The notes under the pieces: model-generated
Databases searched by the model: none
Told to the model about the DNA's origin: nothing
The model's input: only the letters and a program-made list of their open reading frames with translations
Origin: Pseudovirgaria hyperparasitica
Lineage: Eukaryota; Ascomycota; Dothideomycetes; Acrospermales; Acrospermaceae
Reading direction: 5' to 3'
Length of the DNA: 64,000 nucleotides
Assembly: GCF_010093815.1 (NCBI RefSeq)
Contig: NW_022985557.1
Location: 868,001 to 932,000 of the forward strand
Made by a program: the position numbers and the translations under genes
Shown: positions 11,521 to 25,071 of the stretch, in pieces
Layout of the letters: each line of letters starts with the position of its first letter
Position numbering within the stretch: position 1 is the stretch's first letter

Positions 11521-12420
11521 GGTTTGGTGAAGAGTCTTGTTAGCAAGGTTACGATTAGCACAGTCTTGGTATTTGGATAGCCGTGATCAGGGCGTTTTAG
11601 GCCGTCAGCATTGGATGAGCGAGGCTGTCATGAGCAATCATTTAGTGCTTCATTCCATGCCAACAGCTCTGGATCTCGACAGAATATGGACTCGAATCTG
11701 CGTGGGACAATGTGGTTATGGCGGACGAGGGATGTACTTGTGGTTTCAAACAATGGAGTCTGATGGAGAGTTGCACAGTTGTTGGAGAGTGTGGCTGTTA
11801 CTGTGGGTGTACTGTGGCTGTGTCGCACTCAAGTGGCTTATGCTAGTCCATATCGGGAATTACCCCACACGCGCCTGCGGACGGGAGATTTGCCGTCCCT
11901 TCCGTTGTTATCACGATACCTATCATTGATGATCGCTGCTGCATCCTATTCATCATGAGAACACGCTGCTGAGACATTTCGCGCTTCGGAACAGATCACC
12001 AGCTCAAAACGAACTGGATGGTACCTACATACATGTACCGGGCTAGCCCTGCCACAAGCATCCAGTCCCTGCATCGCGAATTGCGATCAGCACTGTGTAT
12101 CAGCTGATTCTATAGACTTTCATTTGCGCCCATCATCTATGCAAAGCTTACCAGGCTCGGTCGTGTCCTATCAAAGTTTCACCGCGTTCTCTTAGTCTAA
12201 ACTCACTCATGAAATCGATATGACCTTCCTCATTGTCCTACATCTGCCGCCGTAACGGTAACGGTACCGGGCTGCAGCTTGCCAGCCCCTTGGCCTGTAC
12301 TGTGTACCACGGCCCACTAGTGTCCTGTATAGCCAGCATATATAACTCAATAGACCTCCCGTCCTGCGTACGAGTCACGTTGCTCGTAGCACTCACTAAT
12401 TGTATTTGTACTAAGACAAT
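11521..12420. promoter_or_regulatory. divergent promoter region, arginase-like and GH92 genes
   Basis: Separates the start codons of two divergent genes. No gene is seen. A TAACGGTAACGGTACCGG-like short repeat lies near 12252-12270. No factor site is claimed. Confidence 0.4.
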
Positions 12421-15119
12421 ATGGTGAGAGTACTGGACGTTGTCGCCATCGTCGCAGTTGCGACAACTGCAACGGCACAACAACAGAGCGACTACGACCC
12501 TCTCCAGTATGTAGACCCGCTGATTGGGAGTGCAAACGGAGGCAATGTATTTGCAGGCGCTTCCATCCCGTATGGAATGGCAAAAGCTGTGGCAGACGTT
12601 GATAGCCAGAGTAATCAAGGAGGCTTCTCAAGCGACGGCGGCAACGTGACGGGCTTCTCGACCATGCACGACAGCGGGACCGGTGGCTCTCCCTCTTTGG
12701 TAGATTGCAACGTCTCCGGTATCACAGTTAGCATTTACTGATACTTCCAAAGGGTACATTTGCGTTCTTCGCCTACCCCGGATGTGATGGCGACGATATC
12801 AATCGCTGTGTGTTCCCCAAGAATGCGAGGAAGGTCGGCTACGTCAACGACTCTATCAAGGCCAAGCCCGGCTCCTTTGAGATATCACTTGTCAATGGCC
12901 TTTCCGCCGCCATGACCACAACACATCACACTTCTCTGTTCAGCTTCACCTTCTCAGAGCCATCGACCAGCCCGCTCATCCTGCTCGACCTCACGGACCT
13001 GCAGAACTCGAGACAAGACAATGCATCGATCTCGGTAGATGCAGACACTGGCCGCATGACCGGCAGTGCACGATTCCTACCATCCTTTGGCAGCGGCAAC
13101 TATCTTCTTCACTTCTGCGCGGACTTCAAGGGCCCCAGCATCCGCGACAACGGCATATTCGCCAACAGCCGGGCAAGTGCAGACGTCAAAGACCTCCAGA
13201 TTTCACGGTCGATAAATGGCTACCCCTTGCCGGGCGGAGGCTTCATCCGGTTCGGCTCCGGGGAAGGGCCGCTCCTTGCCCGCATCGCGACTTCCTTCAT
13301 CAGTCCTGAGCAGGCATGCTCCCATGCGGAAGAGGAAATCGGTGACTTTGACTTTGACAGAGTCAAGAAAGCTGCAGAGGATATGTGGCGCGAAAAGCTC
13401 AGCCCTATCAAGCTTGACTTTACAGGCGTCGATCCTGATCTGGTAAAGAACTTTTACAGTGGTGTGTACCGTACCATGGTCAATCCGCAAGACTACACCG
13501 GCGAAAATCCGCTCTGGAAGAGCGACGAGCCATATTTTGACTCGTTTTATTGGTACCTGCCTCTTTGCTGCCTGAATGAGATCTCTCGCTGACACTCGTC
13601 TAGTCTTTGGGATAGTTTTCGGTCGCAGATTCCAATGGTAGGTTGATGCCGGGCGTTTGTGCATAGCTCTGTCACGACATATCGCGTGACCCGTCCCAAC
13701 GAACACTTTGCTAATTCTCGCATCCAGCTTACCATCATTGACACAACTGCTGTCGCTCGAATGATCAGATCATTAATCGAAACGTACGTCCATGTAGGAT
13801 GGCTGCCCGATTGTCGTATGTTGCGTCTTCAACCCTGTCGTTTCGAGTATACAGTTCTGACAATCTCTGCAGGGATGACCCTTTGCAAGGGCTTTACCCA
13901 AGGCGGCTCAAATGCAGACAATGTACTTGTGGATGCATACGTAAAGGGCGTTTCCGACGGCATCGACTGGGATCTGGGCTATCAAGCAGTCGTCAAAGAC
14001 GCTGAAGTCGAGCCCTATGACTGGTCCAACCAAGGTCGCGGCGGTCTGGACAGCTGGAAATCGCTCGGATACATTCCTGTGCAAGACTTCGACTACAAAG
14101 GTTTCGGCACAATGACGCGCTCCATTTCGCGCACGCTTGAGTACTCGTATAACGATTTCGTCATCGCACACTTGGCCTCTCGACTGGGTGGCCGCGAAGC
14201 AGACGTCCAGAAATACCTCGGCCGCAGTGGAAACTGGCAGAATCTGTACAAGGCAAACCAGACTTCCATGAACTTCGATGGCTCCGACACTGGGTATACC
14301 GGCTTCTTTCAACCTCGCTATCTCAACGGCACATTCGGCTTCCAAGATCCCCTCAAATGTGCCAACACCGACTCGTCCGGGTCCGTATGCTCTCTCCAAA
14401 ATTCCGGCGCCGAGACATTCGAATCTTCGATCTGGGAGTACTCCTACTTCGTACCGCACGACCAAGCCACACTGATATCGCTGTTCGGCGGTCCCGAAAA
14501 CTTTGTCAAACGGCTCGACTATCTGCACGACCAGAACATAACATACATCGGCAACGAGCCCTCGTTTCTCACCGTCTTCCAGTACCACTACGCCGGCCGT
14601 CCTGCAAAGAGCGCTCTGCGCAGCCACTTCTACATCCCCCGCTTCTTCAGCACAACGCCCGCCGGCCTGCCCGGCAACGACGACAGCGGCGCCATGGGCT
14701 CCTTCGTCGCAATGAGCATGATGGGCCTCTTCCCAAACCCAGGCCAAGACGTCTACTTCATCATCCCGCCATACTTCCCCTCCGTCAGCATCACGTCCCC
14801 CGCCACAAACAAGACGGCAAGCGTCAGAGTCACAAACTTCGACCCCACGTACGCGGCTGTGTATATCCAGAACGTGACGCTGGACGGGCAGCCGTACACG
14901 CGGAACTGGATCGATCATAGCTTCTTCACCGATGGCAAGGAGTTGGTGATTACGGTGGGCTCGACGGAGAGTGCGTGGGGCACCCGTGTGGAGGATTTGC
15001 CGCCGAGTGTGGGCGAGTATGTGGGCTTTAATGGGTCTGCGCCTGCGAAGCGGATGGAGAGGCGGATGGAGGACGGGAGGGAGGAGGCGGCTGGGATGGG
15101 TCGGATGGGTTTGCCGTAG
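12421..15119 (+). CDS. GH92 alpha-1,2-mannosidase, secreted (815 aa)
   Basis: Exons are 12421-12699, 12753-13552, 13604-13637 (only 34 nt), 13728-13815 and 13873-15119; all junctions keep frame. The N-terminus is a signal peptide of about 19 residues ending ATA. GH92 landmarks follow in order: YVDPLIGSANGGNVF, FSTMHDSGTGGSPSLG, FYCLWDSFRSQ, GWLPDCRM, GFTQGGSNADNVL, a Glu at about 584 in a WEYSYFVPHD context (aligned with the usual catalytic acid motif), and GNDDSGAMGSF with Asp 670-671 (the usual base region). Known family members are calcium-dependent exo-alpha-mannosidases that trim mannose from N-glycans and mannoproteins. The role here would be extracellular glycan breakdown or nutrition. 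The last ~25 residues are Arg/Met/Glu-rich and lie outside the conserved domain. Confidence 0.92.
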
Positions 15120-15378
15120 ATATCTTGAACAAGCCTCTATTCCCATATCCCTACACGTGTCCTTGACAATCGCATCGCGAAAATTAGTAAGGACCGCCAC
15201 GTTCAATTCCAACAACGAGGTTTCCTCTGATTGATGTCATTCTATTATTGGAATCACAGCCGCACAATCATCCCGCACACAAACGCCCCCAAGGTCACAA
15301 GTATGAAACTGCTCAACACCCCAAACCCATCTCCCCCTAACCATCCTCGAACACACATATAACCCTAAGTTCTCTTGA

Positions 15379-15888
15379 TATGCAAGAATAGAGGTTGACC
15401 AGCTCTTGTCTGAGCCGAGGTTGCTACCACATACCCCAGGTACTCCATTCGGAGGAGTTGGAGGGGAAGGTTGCAAAGATCTTCGGCGAGGTCTTCGGAT
15501 CAGTGCTGACCCGATCATGGACATAACAAGCTTTGAAGACTTTATCTTTGCTGGCTCGACGACGGCCTCACCCGTGTTTCTTCGATTTCTGAGGAGTCTT
15601 AGACAGGAGGTGTCAGCTCGGGGTGTGTTTACACATGGCGATATCCGACCTGCAAACATTATTGTGCGTCAAGGCGAAGACTTGACTTGGAAAGTCGTCG
15701 CGCTTATTGATTGGGAGACCAGTGGCTTCTATCCTTCATACTGGGAATGCGTCAAGATGACAAACAATTTCCATCATACAGACAATCACGACTGGTACTT
15801 GTACCTGCCAGAATCTGTATCTCAACATCGGTATCCCGTTGACTGGCTCGTCGACAGAGTATTGGATATTCATCTTAAGAATAGTTAG
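15379..15888 (+). pseudogene. 5'-truncated APH-like (aminoglycoside phosphotransferase fold) kinase relic
   Basis: The open frame runs from just after an in-frame TGA at 15376-15378 to a TAG at 15886-15888. It encodes the C-lobe of a fungal APH/choline-kinase-like protein: VFTHGDIRPANIIV (catalytic loop with HGD and the Asn), then IDWETSGFYPSYWECVKM (the metal-binding Asp), then WLVDRV near the end. The N-lobe with the ATP-binding region, normally another ~150 residues, is absent. The first in-frame ATG is at about 15520, inside the conserved domain, and I see no credible upstream exon before the GH92 stop at 15119. I read it as a decayed fragment, although a short expressed product cannot be excluded. 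Confidence 0.65.
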
Positions 15889-16775
15889 TATAGAACGTCA
15901 TAGATTGGGTGTAATGCGGTAAAAAGGCGGGACATGAAGTCCTCATGATTTTCATAGTCGGCAAGGGCCTACAGTCGAGTTTATATATATAACAGGGCAG
16001 AGGCCCGATTAGGCATAGCGCAGCGGGCGGGAGCAAGTACGCTAAATTTAGAACGGCAATCGCCGTTTCCTGACGACCATGAATGCGATTTTGCCGCCTA
16101 CGTCTTTATAAGTAGACTCTAGTTGAACGTCGGGTAGAGTGAACTCTAGATAAGACAGTTGAGGGTGAGAATGCGCATGCGTGAGTGCTAAGAGCCTTAA
16201 GTTCTTAGTAGGACAACGACAGATACAGCGCATACTCATTATACACAAGTTCCACACACACACGTACATACACAGACCCACACCGTCCTACAGTTCAACC
16301 AATTTATCTCTCTTGTGCTCTCTCTTGCTCTCTCACTCATTCTTTCCCTTTCCACGGGACCCTGCCAGACGCGAGTATAAGTGAGTACCAGACCAGGGTA
16401 TCGTACATGTCTCGAGCAGCACGGACGTGCGCATGCCCCCGCTGCGTGGTTTTGATGGTGCCCATATTATTTCTGAAGCAGATCAATCAACGTGCTGCGG
16501 TTTTATCACCTTGACGAATGTAAAGGATGCGAAGTGATGCAATGCGCAACTTAAATTTTCCTGCGTCCAGACTCCAGCGGGGGCAGGGCCCCGAAGACGC
16601 GTGCTTGCATGCGAATATAGGTCATGGTACATATATATATAAATATATACATCACCTAGCGTAAGTATTAGAGTCCATTTTATTCCTCTTTCCGCGTTTT
16701 CTCGCCGTCTCAACCCCCTTCCCTTCCCCGCTCCTTCGCGTGCGCGGATCAGAGCACACACAGTTCAAGACAGTC
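15889..16775. other. intergenic region
   Basis: No gene is seen. AT-rich simple tracts occur near 15980-15990 and 16630-16650, and a CACACGTACATACA tract near 16255-16275. The pyrimidine-rich stretch at 16676-16735 probably belongs to the promoter and leader of the next gene. Confidence 0.45.
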
Positions 16776-17877
16776 ATGTCGCGGTCCACGAGGTGGAGAG
16801 GAATAGCTCCCAAGATTGTAGCAGTACTCGCACTCTACACTGTGCCCTCCGTGGCTATGGGAACCTACGCATTTCACAGATCATGCGACGAGTACCCCTT
16901 TATAGAGGAAGCCATGAAAGAAGCCATAGACATGGCCAAGATAGCATATGAGCACCTCCGCACGGACGTTTTCCCACCCGACCTCCTTCCGGCGTTTCTG
17001 CGCGTCTTCAATACTTCCCCCTACGGCGCCAACCGTATGAGAGACGTCATGGGCATCGTGAGACCCGTAAAGCAGACCTACAAGGCTATATCCATGTTGC
17101 AGCCCATACCCCGATCTGCATGGGATTATGCCGACACCCACATCTACTGCGACGACGATGACCGCTGGAAGCCGCAGGACGACGATAAGGTGTCTCCGGA
17201 CAATGCCCTTGGGATGGTTATGGTCCCGAACAGCCAACGAAGACCCGATAAAAAGGTCTATGAGGATGAGTCTAGCAGCTTGCTCACAATAGGCACACCC
17301 ACCTGTCGCTTACCGGATATGATCGCGGCAACGTACCGAAAAGTGAGGCCATCGCCGCCGTATCGAGAGGTGCCGAGCGGGCGCAGCGCTATTACAATTT
17401 GCAAAGTGAGAGATAAGTACGCTTCGGCGACGATGGAAGCCCTGAAGCTGTTGGGATATTTCAGCATCCCAGAGCTCGGCATAGACGAATTAACCCAGCT
17501 CTTGAGTTTTCGTCTTCTGCATGAGCTTACAGCTACTGAGCCAATGAATAGTATGATTGAGAGTTTCCTGTGTTACGCAATGTCCGTGCGAGAGTGTGGC
17601 TGATTATTGCCTTTAGGGATACCTGACGAACGTGCGATTACGTGGCAGGATGTTATCTGGAAACATCCCACAGAAGCGGTGATGAGATCGGCCAATTATG
17701 GTAGGTCTGCCGGGCTTGTACTTCGCTATCTTGCTAAAAGGTGATACAGCTTTTTTTGGCCTACTGGTGCTGCTGGACGAGTGGGATTATTTACTGAGTA
17801 ACGATCATGCTGAATCTATGCAGGGTATCCTAGATGTGAAGAGGCCCGAGAGTGATGACAACGATGACAGCGATTAA
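16776..17877 (+). CDS. secreted M35-like (deuterolysin/Lys-metalloendopeptidase-type) protein, HExxH degenerate (328 aa)
   Basis: Exons are 16776-17550, 17617-17700 and 17750-17877, with introns of 66 and 49 nt (donors GTATGA and GTAGGT). The model joins in frame and ends TAA; without splicing, reading would stop at 17603. The N-terminus is a hydrophobic signal segment (roughly residues 8-30). Near residue 245 the sequence reads LLHELTATEPMN, which matches the HELTH-type zinc motif of M35-like fungal peptidases except that the second His is Ala. Further on, RSANYAFFGLL matches the conserved NADNYAFFAL-like segment of the same group. The tail is acidic. It may be a catalytically dead secreted relative. 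The assignment rests on motif recall, and another unrecognised family is possible. Confidence 0.65.
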
Positions 17878-20012
17878 TGAGAGAGTAGTCCTTGATGGCA
17901 CGTCTAAACCACACCCGTTCAATAACTTTAATCACTCCTATAGCTAAATGACGTAACTACTCTTTACCTAACATCAAAAGACATGGGGAGTCGTCTGATC
18001 TATATTCTGCTAAATATATGAATTCTATAACAAGATTAGATACACTCAAGGGTTTATTTAGTGAGGTTCTTATCTAGGAAAAAGCGATCGGGGACTGCCC
18101 GCAGGCACTGTTGACTGACACGAGGACTGTTGTTGGCAATTCGCACTGTGATTGTGGCAAGCTCAACGGGTGGTCGAGATCTTCTTGTTAGAGGTCATTC
18201 AATACTGCTGGTAGGGCGGGCAAGGCAAGTGAAGTGTAGGACAGTCGGGGAAAGGCAAAAAAAGTAGAGCAAGTAGTGAACGCGGAGTGTGGAATGAGGG
18301 TCCAAGAGAAAGAAGACGTGTACTGATAGAAGGGACAGGAATGCAGAAATGAGAGTACAGAAATGCAAAAACGAGAGAGCAGAAAAAGCGACGAAAGTGA
18401 TCGGTAACCAGTAGCCAAGAAGAAGGAGAAACAGACGAGCGAGATGTAGGAAGTGATTGGTCGGAGAAAGAGTACTGGGCGGAAGTGGCTGAAGTGGCTG
18501 AACGTTGAACGCCACACCGGTGATTATATGCGAGTCAGGTTAGAGCAGCGGCGGACGACAGCTCGTGTGCAGATTGACTCGTGCTGCGGCGGCAGCATGG
18601 AATGTTCTTTGCAGGGAGCTATCGAGTCAGAGCAGTAGTACCAGACGATGATTATGACCATCATCGTCATCATCATGAGCGGACGGGCGTAGAGTCAACA
18701 ATGTCGCTTACAATGCCACTGTCCCATTCGCCTGCTTGTCGCGCTCCCTTGGGCCTCCAAGCGGTGCGTTGTACACCCACTCAGACGGACGAAGCAACAA
18801 AAGGCGACGAGGTGCAGGGGCGGCAGCACTAACTCTACGAAAAGGCCAATTATAGGCACCGCGCAAGGGAGAGGCATCGAAAACAAAATGCGCGCAATCA
18901 TCTGATTCTGATGAAGTGGAGACGATATTCCAGCACGATTAAAGCAGTCCAATCCTTTCAGTAGAAGAGGCCTGAAAGATGACGCTGAGGTGGGCGCCGG
19001 CATGTGATAATCGTTTGTGCAGCATCGGCGCGTGTCACAAGGGCAGAGGCGACATGCCCTGGTCTCTGGCCCATTGCATACATAAATGGATCTTTCGGCG
19101 GGTCTAGGCGGCAATGCAGCCGCTATTTGGAAGCCAGAGATGGGGAAGAAAAAGGATGGAGATGGATATAAAGAAAGGAAGAAACAAAGAAAAAGAAGGC
19201 TCAGAAACAGGAGCTTAGGCATGGAAGTGGAGAAGCATCGCTTGTCAAGATATCCGGATGTACGTGTAGTCGAATCTTCGACGTTTCTGTACCGTCCTTC
19301 GCCACAAGTGCTAGGCTGTTGATGGCGGTAGAGCTATAGATGGCAATGCAGATGCAGATGCAGATGCAGATGTAGACGTAGATGCATGCAATGAGAACGA
19401 GAATGAGGATGAAAATGAAGTTAGATACGAATCTAACGTACGTATTTAATAATTAATAACTGATAAGTAGTCTTAGATCTGCCACCTGCCTTTGGTGGCT
19501 TGGCCCAATTTCGCATTCCGCTAGTTCTTGTTAGGTATAAACTTTCAAGTGGTATATATTTTACCATATATTGGTCATCTCCACCCGTCGGCTCACTATT
19601 TGCTATTACCAGGGCGGCAGGGCCAGGGGCCATTGATCGCATTTTCGTTTTCCCCCCCCGGTCGACGCCACAAACACCCGTTCCCCACACCTATACACTT
19701 TCCCGTATCTCTATTTGATTCTCCCCGTGACATCCGGAAGCACACTGTAACAACAAACTCTACTCACTGTACACTCATTCCCCTGTCGTCTGCGCCTACA
19801 TCCCCATCTTTTCCCCGCGTCAGCTAACTACTCCCTGCGCCCTTGACCGCTATACCCTTACCGCTACGAGACCATGGCCTTGAATCGCCAACTGCCATGT
19901 GATTCCTTCTCCATGTTGTCTTTAGGCTCGAGGAAGACTACATAAACCACTCTTTGCCCGCTTGCTTGACCATGCTTTCTTGACCCTTACTGTGCCATTC
20001 AATTCGCCAATC
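17878..20012. other. long intergenic region
   Basis: Over 2 kb without a supportable gene. The stretch 18200-18450 is purine-rich on the + strand, which makes long hydrophobic antisense frames that resemble no protein. The stretch 19630-19830 is C-rich and pyrimidine-rich, probably the promoter and leader of the glucoamylase gene. Confidence 0.5.
19346..19373. repeat. hexamer repeat (ATGCAG)n
   Basis: Between four and five tandem copies of ATGCAG, grading on the right into related GATG/GAGAAT repeats up to about 19425. Confidence 0.85.
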
Positions 20013-21989
<1,977 letters not shown>

Positions 21990-22401
21990 GTACAGTCAGA
22001 TTGCAAGTGAATGCTCGTTTGGGAAAACGCGAATATCCTTACATTATTGATGCTGCGAGTAATTTCCCTCATAGAAATCATACTGATGCAAGAATTTAAT
22101 GCATTTGCTTGTAACATCGGTCTTGGCAAAGACATTGCGTCTGTATAGGCTTTAGAAACAGACCTAACCCCTAGCCACACTCTTGACTCTCTCGTACATC
22201 AGAAAGAGTACATTCCATCAGGGACCTACTATCTCTATATGCGCAATCTACTCTACATACTGACAAGTCCTTTTTACAGATGTCTTGGATGCCGCTCCGT
22301 GGCTTGCACAGCCTCTCAACCTCCAAAGCGGGGTCAACACGACTAATCACTCATCATTAACCCAAAGCTCTAAATCCTCTCTAATCCTCTGCTGGCGCAT
22401 C
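21990..22401. other. intergenic region
   Basis: The 3' flank of the glucoamylase gene and the promoter of the HET-domain gene. Reading frame is open upstream of 22402 but holds no ATG. Nothing else is seen. Confidence 0.5.
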
Positions 22402-25071
22402 ATGTCGCGACTTTCGCAAGGCTTCTCGAATCTATCGCTAACGTCGAGCCTCAGTCGCGAAGCACAAGCAGATCTAAATCGGCAGCATCAACGCTGGGGA
22501 GATACATTAGATCGAGCTCGAGCTGGTAACCAAGCACAAGTTGGTCCACATTTTCCTATTATCCTACCACCGGATGACTCTGAAAAACAATCGTGGAAAT
22601 GCTTGCAGTATGAAGCTTTGCCAACCGAGACATCGATTCGTCTCATACGCATTCTTCCACTTCCCTCCCTACCGCACACTCTCACTGCACTCCATGATCC
22701 GATTGTCTGCCAGATAATTACCGTTGATCTGGCGGATAAGCCTGCTTATACTGCCCTGTCATACTGCTGGGGAGATCCACAGAATCTGTTCCCATTCCGT
22801 GACCTCCATCGTCCGGCCAAAGCCTGGGCAGCTCCAGCGTTCGAGATCCGGGTCCTCAACAATGAGACAGATTCGCAGCCGATATCTGTAAGCGCCAATC
22901 TCTATGCTGCTCTGCTTTCGCTTCGATACTTGGTCACTGAGAAAGCGTTTGGTGTCAACGATTATACCGACGCCGCTGCGTGTCCGTGTGACAACTTTTG
23001 GATCGATGCCATATGCATCGACCAGCTCAACAACACCGAGAAGACTTCTCAAGTAGCGATGATGCATCGGATATATAAACAAGCCACTATGGTTAACGTC
23101 TGGCTAGGTGGCTCTGATCCTGCGTCTGACATATTCGTACTCATCATGAACCGACTTGTTAAGTTGTTCATTGCTCACAACCAACAGCCTGGCGAGCTTG
23201 CTAGCCTTCGCCACATGCGAATCGCAGACGAGGACATGTATAAGAAGCTCAACAAGACTGTTGATGGATATTCCTTCGACTTCAGTCCCATTACCACTGG
23301 AGAATGGCTGTCGGTCTTTGCTTTCTTCTCCCGCTCGTGGTTCTCGAGGGCGTGGGTTGTCCAAGAGCTTGCATTCGCAAACAAGGCATTCGCACTATGC
23401 GGAACATCTTTACTCGACATTGATGAGCTAGTCATCATACAGAATGGCCTACGCCATACAAACTGGGGCACGCAACTTCAAGCCCTTGCCGTGTACTATA
23501 TCGACCCCGAACCACATATCCACGATGAGGTCATGGAGCGCCGGTTGCCGAAGAGCAACGTCCCCCGGTTGTTCAGGCCAAGTGGCTCTACTTGGGGAGC
23601 TATGGATACTCTCGTTGAGATCTTCAATGTGGCGTTTGGCCTCGGCCGCACGAGTCATTTCCTCTGGAAAGAAGGAGTTTGGGGCCATGAGCGTCGTACA
23701 GATTGTCATCCGCACACATTGATGGAGGCCATGGGAATCTTCCACAACTCGAAGGCAACTGATCCGCGAGACAAAGTGTTTGCATTCTTTGGTGTGTCGG
23801 AGGAGTTTGTTGATGGCGCAGTGGTATCTGGATTTGTTACAGTGAAAGCAGACTACAGCTATACAGTGCGAGAGGTCTTTACACAGACGACTGTATTTTG
23901 CTTACATATGAGAAACGGACTCGAGATCTTAGAAAGAAATGGCCCTCAGACTGAGGAGAATGCCCATAATCTTCCGTCATGGGTCCCAGACTTCTCCTCT
24001 CCCGCTCCTTTCAATGGACGCATGCCATGGTCAGCAATAGACGCAGGCAAGGCTGAGTTCAAGGTCAATCTTCAACAAGGTATCTTAAACATTCGCGCCA
24101 TTCGTATTGGCACAGTCACATCCACGTTCAAGTATGGGTCCGACGTTGATTTAATCTTACTCTCTGAGTTCCTAAAGCCCTTCTGTGCAGAACTGGCATA
24201 TCCGGTGCCTTTCTGGGACGCCGCCAATCGAGCCCAGTGGCAAAACTTGCGTTGGAATTTACCGGCACCGAGGCCTAAAGGAAGTATAGACATCCATTCG
24301 CGCTGGCAAGTCCTGTGGAGGACTCAAGTGCGAAACAATACCAACCCACATTATCCTGCCGACGAAGCCGAGGCCACGATGATGCTCAGGTCCCTGGAGA
24401 AATGCCTCTTGCAGGAGATGTTGAAGTTTCTTGACTGGTACGGTCGAGAGTTGGAAGAGAACAAAGCGCGCCTCACTGCAGTCATCGATTTCAGTGGTCG
24501 GCGCACAACACCGCCACTTTCAAAGATCCTATACACCAACATGCTGAACGAGACGTGGAAGGAGAGAATGAAGCAGGAGTTTCCAGCCCGTGCAAAGACG
24601 ATGACCAAGAGCATCGAAGCATTACAACACATCGTTGGAGACCTACGCAACGACGGCCAGTTCAAGTACATACACGAATTTCGCGCAGACGTTGCAAGTC
24701 ATACCGTTCGAAACCAGCATCCCATAAGCAGCATATTCAACTTTGTAGACATCATCAGCAGCAGGATACAGACCATCACCGGCGAGGGTCTTGACACGCG
24801 TCCTTCCAAGATGCTGATACAAACATCGACTAATCTCATGGGCAACGCACCACTAGCAACCAAAGCGGGAGACGAGATATGGCTGATACCAGGCCTCCGA
24901 TCGCCAGCTATACTACGCAAGGCCGAAAAGTCCATGCTCGAGCGCTTGCTGAGCAGAGGGCTTGAGTATGACTTCGCATTTCTCGGCGCAGCGTATATTC
25001 ATGGCATCATGCATGGCGAGGCCACAGAGGGCGTCAAGGACGAGGATTTCTGTGAGATTCGTCTGATCTGA
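22402..25071 (+). CDS. HET-domain (heterokaryon incompatibility) protein (889 aa)
   Basis: A single exon from the first in-frame ATG. The HET domain covers about residues 110-290. Its three signature blocks are visible: YTALSYCWGDP near 114, NFWIDAICIDQLNNTEKTSQV near 198, and the downstream IYKQATMVNVWLG. FFSRSWFSRAWVVQEL follows, then a helical middle region, and the C-terminus has the usual ending for this group, KAGDEIWLIPGLRSPAILRK and then GAAYIHGIMHGEA. In characterised cases HET proteins trigger cell death when incompatible hyphae fuse. Most fungal genomes carry dozens of uncharacterised ones, so a role in incompatibility here is inference. No NLR-like partner lies next to it. Confidence 0.92.
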   Translation: MSRLSQGFSNLSLTSSLSREAQADLNRQHQRWGDTLDRARAGNQAQVGPHFPIILPPDDSEKQSWKCLQYEALPTETSIRLIRILPLPSLPHTLTALHDPIVCQIITVDLADKPAYTALSYCWGDPQNLFPFRDLHRPAKAWAAPAFEIRVLNNETDSQPISVSANLYAALLSLRYLVTEKAFGVNDYTDAAACPCDNFWIDAICIDQLNNTEKTSQVAMMHRIYKQATMVNVWLGGSDPASDIFVLIMNRLVKLFIAHNQQPGELASLRHMRIADEDMYKKLNKTVDGYSFDFSPITTGEWLSVFAFFSRSWFSRAWVVQELAFANKAFALCGTSLLDIDELVIIQNGLRHTNWGTQLQALAVYYIDPEPHIHDEVMERRLPKSNVPRLFRPSGSTWGAMDTLVEIFNVAFGLGRTSHFLWKEGVWGHERRTDCHPHTLMEAMGIFHNSKATDPRDKVFAFFGVSEEFVDGAVVSGFVTVKADYSYTVREVFTQTTVFCLHMRNGLEILERNGPQTEENAHNLPSWVPDFSSPAPFNGRMPWSAIDAGKAEFKVNLQQGILNIRAIRIGTVTSTFKYGSDVDLILLSEFLKPFCAELAYPVPFWDAANRAQWQNLRWNLPAPRPKGSIDIHSRWQVLWRTQVRNNTNPHYPADEAEATMMLRSLEKCLLQEMLKFLDWYGRELEENKARLTAVIDFSGRRTTPPLSKILYTNMLNETWKERMKQEFPARAKTMTKSIEALQHIVGDLRNDGQFKYIHEFRADVASHTVRNQHPISSIFNFVDIISSRIQTITGEGLDTRPSKMLIQTSTNLMGNAPLATKAGDEIWLIPGLRSPAILRKAEKSMLERLLSRGLEYDFAFLGAAYIHGIMHGEATEGVKDEDFCEIRLI

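Noticed and set aside
13908-15215. 435-codon open frame on the minus strand
   Set aside because: It is antisense to the last exon of the well-supported GH92 gene and resembles no protein; high third-position GC makes such shadows common.
17551-17603. Ending the M35-like protein at the unspliced stop (17601-17603)
   Set aside because: Two good introns join further in-frame exons carrying the conserved SANYAFF segment, so the spliced model is preferred.
18695-19222. 175-codon minus-strand frame with a hydrophobic start resembling a signal peptide
   Set aside because: It lies opposite purine-rich simple sequence, which makes Leu/Phe/Ser-rich translations by composition alone.
22285-22401. Earlier start for the HET-domain protein
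   Set aside because: The upstream frame is open but begins with TTG; the first ATG is at 22402.
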